A stretch of DNA of 7,642 bases from NCBI GenBank assembly GCA_934527325.1, contig CAKTAG010000044.1:1-7642 (forward strand), written 5' to 3'. Under the pieces are notes generated by a model. The model saw nothing but the letters and a program-made list of their open reading frames with translations. It had not been told where the DNA came from and ran no database searches. The DNA is from an uncultured Candidatus Soleaferrea sp. Its GTDB lineage: Bacteria > Bacillota > Clostridia > Oscillospirales > Ruminococcaceae. Of the stretch, positions 1 to 5,884 are shown piece after piece. Each line of letters starts with the position of its first letter. Within the stretch, counting starts at the first letter, position 1. The position numbers and the translations under genes are program-made.

Positions 1-91
1 TCGAATGAAAAGAAGAACTGGTGAACTACCGTTTTCTGTTATCGATTTTCTTTAACATCGCTTTTAGCCACTCCTTAATTAAAAATAATCA

Positions 92-120
92 TTGTAAAAT
101 TAATACTAATATGTTAAAAT
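92..120 (+). promoter_or_regulatory. Sigma-A-type promoter with extended -10, upstream of the PASTA pseudokinase gene
   Basis: A -35-like TTGTAA (92-97) is followed after exactly 17 bases by a -10-like TAAAAT (115-120). The -10 is preceded by TG at 112-113, which gives the TGn extended -10 arrangement. Transcription would start near 127, leaving a leader of about 60 bases before the ATG at 187. It is the only good promoter ahead of the gene row and may serve much of it, since the gaps downstream are short and all genes point the same way. AT-rich DNA produces such matches by chance, so confidence is moderate. Confidence 0.5.
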
Positions 121-163
121 CATAGTATAACATTATAAATCAATGTTCCATCATATCAACCCT

Positions 164-172
164 AAGGTGGTG
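164..172 (+). promoter_or_regulatory. Ribosome binding site for the kinase-like gene, unusually far from its ATG
   Basis: AAGGTGGTG resembles the Shine-Dalgarno sequences of other genes here, but it ends 14 bases before the ATG at 187, longer than usual. No alternative start lies between: the same frame reads GGT GGT GAA AAA TTT AAT TTT up to the ATG and has a TAA at 163-165. The start at 187 is therefore the earliest possible, and the long spacing is real. Confidence 0.55.
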
Positions 173-186
173 AAAAATTTAATTTT

Positions 187-1974
187 ATGAATAACAATAA
201 TAAAAAATTTTTCATTTGTAAATACTGTGCCAACAATGCATCTCCCAACCAATGTACCAACTGCGATGGCTGTATAAATTTTCAAAATCAACAAAAATAC
301 CTTCAAATAAAAAGCATAGTTAAAAATAAGTATATCATAGATAAAATAATATCTATTAACAGTGAAGGTGCAACATATTTATGCTACGACAAACAATCAG
401 ATAAAAAATTTTTTATAAGGGAATATATGCCTGTAGACCTTGCCAACCGCGCTAGCGATAATACTTCTGTAGTACCTTTAACAAAAAAAGAGGCTCAATA
501 TAAAGCCCTTATGGTAGATTTTACAGATCTGTACAAAACACTTTCTAAAATAACAACCGGTATAATACCTATAAAAAATATCTTTACAGAAAATAATACT
601 ATATATATAGTAAAAGAATATATAGAACTTATTTCCTTAAAAGATTATATAAATAAATTCCCTAGCAATTCACTATCTTGGTACAAATGCAAACCTATAT
701 TTTTAAAAATAAATTCTATTTTATCAAAGGTTCATAGAAACGGCTTAATACATAGAGGTATAAGCCCTTATACTATATTTTTTGATAAGTTAGAAAACAT
801 CTATATTGATGGATTTTGCATTTCTTGCGTTAGAACAGCTAGAAGTGAATTAACAGCAGAATTATTCGAAGGTTATAGTGCCCCTGAGCAATACCAAACA
901 AACGGATGGCAAGGAACATGGACAGATGTGTATGGTGCAGCTGCAACATTATACACCGTTTTAACAAGCTATAAATTACCGCAATTTGAACAAAGAACAG
1001 ATGATGAAAAATTATTGTTAGGAAAAAATAAACTCTTGATTCCAAAGGAAATTGCAATAACCATAATAAAAGCAATAACTTTAAACCATAAAAACAGAAC
1101 TCAAACAATAGACCAATTTAACCTTGAATTAATAGGTGATGATGTTTCACCTAGCAACACAGCAATATATTGTACTTCTAATTTAAAAGAACCTCAAATT
1201 AAAAAAACTACGAAAGGCTTAAAAATTATGAAAACTAAAAAAAACATAAAATTATTAATAATTAGTTTTTTGCTTTTGATAGTTATTTTAACAATAATTT
1301 TAGGTATTAATTTTTACAAAAGTTTAACAACTCTTAATAAAACAGATAAAATAAATGAAGATTATATTGAAAAAAACCCTTGGTTATTCGATGAAACAAG
1401 CCACCTCGAAAATGATGAAACTATAAAAAAACAATCTTTAGGTCAAAGCAATTCCAACAATCAATTAACTCCCAAAAATTTACTTACTTTGCCTAATTTT
1501 GTAGGTGAACAAATAGATACTATTAAAGGTAATTCACTTTATACTAACAAATTAAAATTTATTACAGAATATGAATACAGCGAATCTAACGTTAATGAAG
1601 TAATACACCAAAATCCTCTTCCTGGTGTTTCTTTAAAAGATTCAAAAAAATTAACCGTTATATTAAAAGTAAGTAAAGGTCCAGAATATGTTGAAGTACC
1701 TGACATTATTGGAAAACCTATTACTGATGCCAAAAATTTATTAAATGAATTACAAATTAATTATGAAATAGTGGAGGTTTATGACAAAAATTATAAAAAA
1801 GATGTAATAAATCAAATGAATAAAAATCCTGGTGAAAAAATTATTAAAAACAAAGAAATTTTAGTATTACGGATAAAATCATCTCAATTATTGGATGATG
1901 ATACTTCACCTTCAATTACCCCATCTAATGAAAACGAAGAAGAATTATCTACATCCTCTACAAACGAAGAATAA
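187..1974 (+). CDS. Membrane PASTA-domain protein with zinc ribbon and degenerate (pseudo)kinase domain
   Basis: 595 residues. In order: a Cys cluster at 11, 14, 23, 26 and 29 (CxxC-x8-CxxCxxC, zinc-ribbon-like); a Ser/Thr-kinase-like domain at about 48-318; one transmembrane helix at about 354-374; a polar linker; two PASTA repeats at about 434-497 and 502-565; an acidic Ser/Thr-rich tail. The expected topology is kinase-like domain inside, PASTA domains outside, as in PknB/Stk1 proteins that sense cell-wall fragments. The fold is recognisable from REYMPVDLANR (79-88 region), SAPEQY (231-236) and TDVYGAAATLY. However, key catalytic positions are changed: beta-3 Lys is R78, HRD is HRG (G191), the catalytic-loop Asn is T196, and DFG is DGF (208-210). 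I infer a pseudokinase acting as receptor or scaffold. No PrpC-type phosphatase is adjacent, unlike the usual prpC-prkC pair. The reading frame is intact, so it is not a decayed gene. Weak or atypical catalysis cannot be excluded. Confidence 0.85.
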   Translation: MNNNNKKFFICKYCANNASPNQCTNCDGCINFQNQQKYLQIKSIVKNKYIIDKIISINSEGATYLCYDKQSDKKFFIREYMPVDLANRASDNTSVVPLTKKEAQYKALMVDFTDLYKTLSKITTGIIPIKNIFTENNTIYIVKEYIELISLKDYINKFPSNSLSWYKCKPIFLKINSILSKVHRNGLIHRGISPYTIFFDKLENIYIDGFCISCVRTARSELTAELFEGYSAPEQYQTNGWQGTWTDVYGAAATLYTVLTSYKLPQFEQRTDDEKLLLGKNKLLIPKEIAITIIKAITLNHKNRTQTIDQFNLELIGDDVSPSNTAIYCTSNLKEPQIKKTTKGLKIMKTKKNIKLLIISFLLLIVILTIILGINFYKSLTTLNKTDKINEDYIEKNPWLFDETSHLENDETIKKQSLGQSNSNNQLTPKNLLTLPNFVGEQIDTIKGNSLYTNKLKFITEYEYSESNVNEVIHQNPLPGVSLKDSKKLTVILKVSKGPEYVEVPDIIGKPITDAKNLLNELQINYEIVEVYDKNYKKDVINQMNKNPGEKIIKNKEILVLRIKSSQLLDDDTSPSITPSNENEEELSTSSTNEE

Positions 1975-2003
1975 CAACTATTAAAAATTACTTTTTAAAA
2001 TAT

Positions 2004-2660
2004 ATGAGCAATAAAGAAAACAATAGCAATATAGATAAAATAATAGAAATACTAAAAAACGAATATCCAAATGCTAAATGTTCATTGATTTATAAATACC
2101 CATATCAATTACTAATTGCGGGCAGGCTTTCTTCGCAATGCACTGATAAACGTGTTAACATTGTAACTAAAACGCTATTTAATAAATACCAAACTATTGA
2201 TAGCTTTGCTAACGCTAACATTTATGATATACAAAATATAATTAAACCATGCGGCTTATTTAACGTTAAAGCAAACAATATAATAGAAATGTGTAAAATT
2301 ATAATTACTAATTTTAAAGGTGAAATACCTAATACTATAGATGAACTTGTTACTTTGCCAGGAATTGGCCGTAAAACAGCTAATTTAATTATGGGCGAAA
2401 TTTTTAAAAAGCCCGCCATTATTTGTGACACACATTGCATAAGAATAACAAATCTATTAGGCTTATCTACTTCTAAGAATCCTGCTAAAGTTGAAAATGA
2501 TTTAAAACAAATACTGCCTCCTAAAGATTCATGTTTGTTTTGCCATTTAATGGTTTATCATGGTCGTGAAATATGTAAAGCTAGAGTTCCTTTGTGTAAT
2601 AAATGTGTTATAAGTAAATTTTGTAATTTTAATAACTCTAAAAAAAGTAAAATTAATTAA
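2004..2660 (+). CDS. nth: Endonuclease III, DNA glycosylase/AP lyase
   Basis: 218 residues, the normal length for bacterial Nth. This base-excision repair enzyme removes oxidised pyrimidines and cuts the abasic site by beta-elimination. The sequence shows the helix-hairpin-helix LPGIGRKT (118-125) with the catalytic Lys at 124, the catalytic Asp at 142 in CDTHCIRI, and the C-terminal 4Fe-4S cluster Cys at 191, 198, 201 and 207 (C-x6-C-x2-C-x5-C). All signature residues are present, so it should be active in the cytoplasm. It begins 29 bases after the kinase-like gene and its TAA overlaps the ATG at 2660 by one base. The bases before its ATG (ACTTTTTAAAATAT) contain no visible ribosome binding site, so translation may be weak or depend on the upstream gene. 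The start is supported by the usual N-terminal helix (IDKIIEILKNEYPNAKC). Confidence 0.96.
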   Translation: MSNKENNSNIDKIIEILKNEYPNAKCSLIYKYPYQLLIAGRLSSQCTDKRVNIVTKTLFNKYQTIDSFANANIYDIQNIIKPCGLFNVKANNIIEMCKIIITNFKGEIPNTIDELVTLPGIGRKTANLIMGEIFKKPAIICDTHCIRITNLLGLSTSKNPAKVENDLKQILPPKDSCLFCHLMVYHGREICKARVPLCNKCVISKFCNFNNSKKSKIN

Positions 2661-2661
2661 T

Positions 2662-2666
2662 GGTGG
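2662..2666 (+). promoter_or_regulatory. Ribosome binding site that sets the start of the lipoprotein gene
   Basis: GGTGG ends 5 bases before the ATG at 2672. It lies inside the first codons of the longer frame starting at the ATG at 2660. A start at 2660 would have no ribosome binding site and would put Val-Val-Ile before the signal peptide, so 2672 is preferred. Confidence 0.6.
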
Positions 2667-2671
2667 TAATT

Positions 2672-3490
2672 ATGAATTCAAATATATTAAAATCTTTTTT
2701 CGCTATATCTATAAGTTTAATATTACCCTCTTGCACACAAAATAACAATATACCACAAAATGTTAAAATACCTATAATTGAATCTGTAAACAACGAGATT
2801 GATGATGCTGCTTCTGAAGAAGGTAAAGTAAACATAAAAAATTCACCTTATTACAAAATAATTGATTTTTACAATTCTTCTCCAACATCTACACTTGTAA
2901 AATTGAAACATTTTAAAACATATCAGCAAACTTCTTCTTGGTCTTGTGGTGCTGCTTGTGTTTTAATGGCTATTAACCATTTGGGAATAACAAATTTTTC
3001 TGAAAACGATTTGGTAAAACAAATGGATATAAGAAGTCCAGAAAACCCTAAAGATGATGGTTCATACGGTGCATCTACCGAATCTATAGTAAAATTCTTA
3101 AAAAATTTAGGGTTAACTGTTACATCTTCTTTCGATACTCAAGATGAAAATGGGATGTCTTTCCAATCTGTAAAACAGCTAGCAAATTTTATTAAAACTA
3201 AACTAAACCACAACTCTGTTATAATGGTAGAAAACGTTGAATTTGGTGGCCATTGGAGAGTTATTGTGGGTTATGATGATATGGGAAACAAAGAAGATAC
3301 ATCAACACATGTTATTGTTTATGCCGACCCATGTGATATTACTGACCATAACCAAGATGGGTATACTATAGGAAGTGCCGAAAGATTATTTGATTCTTGG
3401 TTTGATAACCATGTAATGCCTAAAAACCAAAAAATTCAACAATATGTATGTGTTTCAAAACCTAAAGCATCTACTAACGCTAAACACTAA
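2672..3490 (+). CDS. Putative lipoprotein, C39-like cysteine peptidase
   Basis: 272 residues from the ATG at 2672, chosen because GGTGG sits just before it; a 276-residue version from 2660 is possible. The N-terminus is a lipoprotein signal: Lys7, a hydrophobic stretch, then LPSC with Cys21 as the likely lipidated residue, so the protein should be tethered outside the membrane. After a polar linker comes a papain-like domain of the peptidase C39-like family (about 77-270). It shows Gln85/86 and Cys92 in QTSSWSCGAACVLMAI, His194 in GGHWRVIVGYDD and Asp219 in YADPCD, which match oxyanion Gln, catalytic Cys, His and Asp. Family members cut peptides, including Gly-Gly leaders, but no ABC transporter or peptide substrate gene is near, so the target is unknown. 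The Pro at position -2 of the lipobox is unusual. It follows nth by 11 bases and is probably co-translated. A non-proteolytic transferase of the same fold is an alternative. Confidence 0.8.
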   Translation: MNSNILKSFFAISISLILPSCTQNNNIPQNVKIPIIESVNNEIDDAASEEGKVNIKNSPYYKIIDFYNSSPTSTLVKLKHFKTYQQTSSWSCGAACVLMAINHLGITNFSENDLVKQMDIRSPENPKDDGSYGASTESIVKFLKNLGLTVTSSFDTQDENGMSFQSVKQLANFIKTKLNHNSVIMVENVEFGGHWRVIVGYDDMGNKEDTSTHVIVYADPCDITDHNQDGYTIGSAERLFDSWFDNHVMPKNQKIQQYVCVSKPKASTNAKH

Positions 3491-3506
3491 ATAAAATAAT
3501 ATAAAT

Positions 3507-3514
3507 AAGGTGAT
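3507..3514 (+). promoter_or_regulatory. Ribosome binding site of the chorismate mutase gene
   Basis: AAGGTGAT matches the AGGTGAT part of the AAGGAGGTGATC complement of the 16S rRNA 3' end. It stands 5 bases before the ATA at 3520 and 8 before the ATT at 3523. Its presence at the right distance shows that the frame behind it was, and may still be, translated even though no ATG, GTG or TTG follows in frame. Confidence 0.55.
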
Positions 3515-3519
3515 TTATT

Positions 3520-3792
3520 ATAATTAATAACAAAATTAATATTTTAAGAAAAAAAATAGATTCCATAGATAATCAAATACTTACCCTTTTAAATGAAAGG
3601 TTCAAAATATCTAAAACTATATTAAAAGAAAAACAACTTAATAATATAAAAATTTACGATTCTAACAGAGAAAAAGATATAATAAACAAAGTGAAAAATT
3701 TAAAAAGTGATTATTTAACTTCTGAATCTATAGAAAATATTTACAAAGAAATATTACTTAATTCATTAAAAGAAATGGAAAAATTAAGTTAA
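3520..3792 (+). CDS. Chorismate mutase, AroQ type, with non-canonical start codon
   Basis: About 90 residues, the size of a free-standing AroQ enzyme, which converts chorismate to prephenate for Phe and Tyr synthesis in the cytoplasm. All-helical sequence with LRKKIDSIDNQILTLLNER at 9-27. Counted from the ATA at 3520, positions matching the E. coli P-protein active site are R10, R27, K38, D47, R50, E51 and S82; the position of Gln88 is Met86, flanked by Glu. The frame is open from after TGA at 3511-3513 to TAA at 3790-3792, but the only ATG is near the C-terminus and no usable GTG or TTG lies near the 5' end. The start must be ATA 3520, ATT 3523 or ATT 3517. A single A-to-G change at 3522 would give a perfectly placed ATG. 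It lies 29 bases after the peptidase gene and 15 before malic enzyme. Either a weakly translated gene, a recent start-codon loss, or a sequencing error; function is clear, expression uncertain. Confidence 0.82.
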   Translation: MINNKINILRKKIDSIDNQILTLLNERFKISKTILKEKQLNNIKIYDSNREKDIINKVKNLKSDYLTSESIENIYKEILLNSLKEMEKLS

Positions 3793-3807
3793 GGTGGAAA
3801 TAAAAAA

Positions 3808-4953
3808 ATGGATATTTATTCTGAATCTTTAGCTAAACATTACAAATTAAATGGAAAATTAGAAATAAAATCACGAGCTCAAATAAATAACGCAAATGAT
3901 TTATCTTTACTATATTCACCAGGTGTTGCCCAAGCTTGTAAAGAAATTGTAAAAAATAAAAATTTAGCATATAAACTAACACGAAAATCTAATATGGTAG
4001 CAGTTATAACAGATGGCTCTGCTGTTTTAGGGTTGGGTGATATAGGGCCTATTGCTGCTATGCCAGTAATGGAAGGTAAATGCATTTTATTTAAAGAACT
4101 TGCTGATATAGATGCATTCCCTATCTGTATAAATTCTAAAGATGTTGATGAAATAGTTAGAACAATATATTTGATTTCTGAAAGTTTTGGCGGTATAAAC
4201 CTTGAAGATATAGCTGCGCCTAGATGCTTTGAAATAGAAAGAAATTTAAAAAAGATATGCAACATACCAATATTCCATGATGACCAGCATGGTACAGCTA
4301 TTGTTACTGCAGCAGCTTTAAAAAATTCTTTAAAAATAGTGAACAAAGATAAAACTTTGGTAAAAACTATTATTAGTGGTGCTGGTGCTGCCGGTTCAGC
4401 TATTGCTAAGCTATTGATTAAAATGGGATTTGGGGATATAATATTATTTGATAAGCAAGGAGCAATATGTAGAAATTCAAAATGTTTAGAGCCATCCAAA
4501 AAAGAACTTGCAGAAATCACCAACAAAAATAATGTTTCATGTTCTTTAAGCGAGGCTTTAGAAGGTGCAGATATTTTTATAGGAGTTTCTGCACCTAACA
4601 TTGTAACAGAAAATATGGTTAAAAAGATGAATAAAAATGCTATAGTTTTTGCTATGGCGAACCCTACCCCAGAAATAATGCCAGATATAGCTAAAAAAGC
4701 TGGTGCTAGAATAGTTGGTACAGGTAGAAGCGACTTCCCTAACCAAATTAATAATGTTCTTGCATTCCCTGGCTTATTTAAAGGAGTTTTAGCTGCTGGT
4801 TACAAGGAGATAACCGACGAAATAAAAATAGCGGCTATAGATGCAATTGCTAATTATATACCAGAAAAAGAACTCTCTGAAACAAACATATTGCCTTCAC
4901 CATTAAATAAAGAGGTACCAATTAAAATAGCAGAAGCAATTATTAATCTATAA
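3808..4953 (+). CDS. NAD(P)-dependent malic enzyme (oxidative decarboxylating malate dehydrogenase)
   Basis: 381 residues, the short bacterial form without the phosphotransacetylase tail of E. coli MaeB. It converts malate to pyruvate and CO2 with reduction of NAD or NADP, using a divalent metal, in the cytoplasm. Seen in the sequence: LYSPGVAQAC with the catalytic Tyr at 36; VMEGK with the catalytic Lys at 91; LEDIAAP (132-138) and FHDDQHGTAIV (156-165) with the metal-binding acids; the nucleotide-binding loop ISGAGAAGSA at 189-198; ANPTPE at 284-289; and FPNQINNVLAFPGLFKG at 310-326. All are intact. The ribosome binding site AAGGTGG (3791-3797) overlaps the stop of the chorismate mutase gene, 10 bases before the ATG, which suggests coupled translation. 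I cannot decide between NAD and NADP preference. A long open frame on the opposite strand (about 3879-4601) is only its shadow. Confidence 0.95.
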   Translation: MDIYSESLAKHYKLNGKLEIKSRAQINNANDLSLLYSPGVAQACKEIVKNKNLAYKLTRKSNMVAVITDGSAVLGLGDIGPIAAMPVMEGKCILFKELADIDAFPICINSKDVDEIVRTIYLISESFGGINLEDIAAPRCFEIERNLKKICNIPIFHDDQHGTAIVTAAALKNSLKIVNKDKTLVKTIISGAGAAGSAIAKLLIKMGFGDIILFDKQGAICRNSKCLEPSKKELAEITNKNNVSCSLSEALEGADIFIGVSAPNIVTENMVKKMNKNAIVFAMANPTPEIMPDIAKKAGARIVGTGRSDFPNQINNVLAFPGLFKGVLAAGYKEITDEIKIAAIDAIANYIPEKELSETNILPSPLNKEVPIKIAEAIINL

Positions 4954-4983
4954 AAAACATTAACAATAAGGAGGTAAAATATT

Positions 4984-5229
4984 ATGAAATATACTTTTAT
5001 ACCAAAAGGGGTATGTTCAAGGCAAATTAATTTAGATGTAGAAGATGGTAAAGTCAAAGATTGTGAATTTATAGGTGGTTGCAACGGAAATTTAAAAGGC
5101 ATTTGTAAACTAATTAAAGGGTTACCTATAACAGAAGTAATAGAAAAATTAGAAGGAACAACTTGTAATAATAAACCAACATCCTGCCCAGACCAATTAG
5201 CTAAAGCTTTAAAAGAGCATTTAAAATAA
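4984..5229 (+). CDS. Small TSCPD-domain protein (TIGR03905-like)
   Basis: 81 residues with the namesake motif TSCPDQLA at 66-73. Six Cys (11, 27, 33, 41, 61, 68) and pairs such as GGCNGN (31-36) make it Cys-rich for its size, which could mean metal or Fe-S binding. The TSCPD domain is otherwise known as the C-terminal part of B12-dependent (class II) ribonucleotide reductases; free-standing copies are common in Clostridia and have no established function. The ribosome binding site AAGGAGGT (4968-4975) is the best in the window, 8 bases before the ATG, so it may be the most strongly translated gene here. It lies 30 bases after malic enzyme. A link to deoxynucleotide synthesis, next to pyrG, is possible but purely inferred. 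Confidence 0.85.
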   Translation: MKYTFIPKGVCSRQINLDVEDGKVKDCEFIGGCNGNLKGICKLIKGLPITEVIEKLEGTTCNNKPTSCPDQLAKALKEHLK

Positions 5230-5263
5230 TAATTTAAAATTCAAACTTTTAAAGGTATAAATA

Positions 5264-5818
5264 ATGACTTTTAATAACGACTTTGACGTTAAAAAATTTT
5301 ATATAGGTAAAAAAGAAAATATTAATTCTGTTAGTAATGAATTAGTTGATGATTTTCTTCTTCAAAAATCAAATGGTAATTTAAATATAGCAAAGCAATT
5401 AGGGGCAAAATTGGGAGAAAATATTTTACTTACTAGTAAAAATATTTGTATTAGAATACGACCAAAACAATCGCAAAATTTTATAGCTAATATACGTATT
5501 TTACTTTGGGTTGCTACCATCTTTGCTTTAGAATCTACTATAAAAAATGAATATATTTTATCAGTTGCTAAAACGTCTGTAAATAATTATTTACAGACTA
5601 ACCATAATAATTTTTTTGGAAATATAAACGGTTCATTAGCTCTTTCGCTTTATACATTATGCAAAAGGTCTACTAATAAAAAACATTATGGAAAATGCTT
5701 TGCTTATTTATGTGGAAAGAGCAATAATTTGAAATTTATAAAATTGGGAGATAAAATTTACAAAAACTTCTTTATTTCAACTTTACAAGAAATAAAAAAA
5801 TACAATTTAAAAATATAA
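5264..5818 (+). CDS. Hypothetical protein, 184 residues, family not recognised
   Basis: I do not recognise this protein. It is Lys/Asn-rich, apparently basic, with no signal peptide and no clear transmembrane helix; the most hydrophobic stretch (about 77-92, IRILLWVATIFALEST) looks like a buried or amphipathic helix. Several helices seem likely, with a short Cys-containing section near 133-150 (YTLCKRS, GKCFAYLCGK). The start at 5264 is supported by AAAGGT (5251-5256) 8 bases upstream. It lies 34 bases after the TSCPD gene and 66 before pyrG, in the same direction. Codon use is as AT-rich as its neighbours, so no sign of recent transfer. The full-length open frame and ribosome binding site make it a real gene; the role is unknown. 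Confidence 0.72.
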   Translation: MTFNNDFDVKKFYIGKKENINSVSNELVDDFLLQKSNGNLNIAKQLGAKLGENILLTSKNICIRIRPKQSQNFIANIRILLWVATIFALESTIKNEYILSVAKTSVNNYLQTNHNNFFGNINGSLALSLYTLCKRSTNKKHYGKCFAYLCGKSNNLKFIKLGDKIYKNFFISTLQEIKKYNLKI

Positions 5819-5864
5819 TAATTTTAATATTACTGTATTTTATTTAAATAACAACTTATAAATT

Positions 5865-5870
5865 GGAGGG
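5865..5870 (+). promoter_or_regulatory. Ribosome binding site of pyrG, with long spacing
   Basis: GGAGGG ends 14 bases before the pyrG ATG at 5885. The pyrG frame has a TAA at 5876-5878, so no earlier start in frame is possible. An ATG at 5872 opens a seven-codon frame (MLKSYEY, stop at 5893-5895) that overlaps the pyrG start, but it lies only one base after GGAGGG. Confidence 0.55.
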
Positions 5871-5884
5871 TATGTTAAAAAGTT

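Noticed and set aside
2..55. Open frame on the + strand entering from the left edge, reading RMKRRTGELPFSVIDFL then TAA
   Set aside because: Seventeen codons with no recognisable family. It could be the tail of an upstream gene, but is equally likely to be chance; too short to call.
26..58. Ten-codon minus-strand frame with AAGGAG-like site upstream (about 71-76)
   Set aside because: Ends after ten codons, no homology, and no evidence of expression.
129..147. AACATT / AATGTT inverted repeat in the leader of the kinase-like gene
   Set aside because: Only six AT-rich pairs with a 7-base loop; expected often by chance in such DNA.
839..1108. 89-codon minus-strand frame opposite the kinase-like gene
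   Set aside because: Hydrophobic low-complexity product explained by the codons of the + strand gene; no ribosome binding evidence.
2660..2671. Earlier ATG for the lipoprotein peptidase, overlapping the nth stop as TAATG
   Set aside because: The GGTGG ribosome binding site lies inside these codons, so the ATG at 2672 fits better. Overlap-coupled initiation at 2660 cannot be fully excluded.
3879..4601. 240-codon open frame on the minus strand opposite malic enzyme
   Set aside because: Malic enzyme motifs are complete on the + strand; the minus frame has no recognisable domain and is a shadow of the real gene.
5782..5819. TTTACA and TATAAT as a pyrG promoter
   Set aside because: The spacing is 26 bases, too long for sigma-A, and both lie in or at the end of the preceding gene; no TG extension.
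5819..5884. Attenuator or PyrG-type leader ahead of pyrG
   Set aside because: No GC-containing hairpin with U-run is present in the 66 bases, so attenuation as in Bacillus is not supported.
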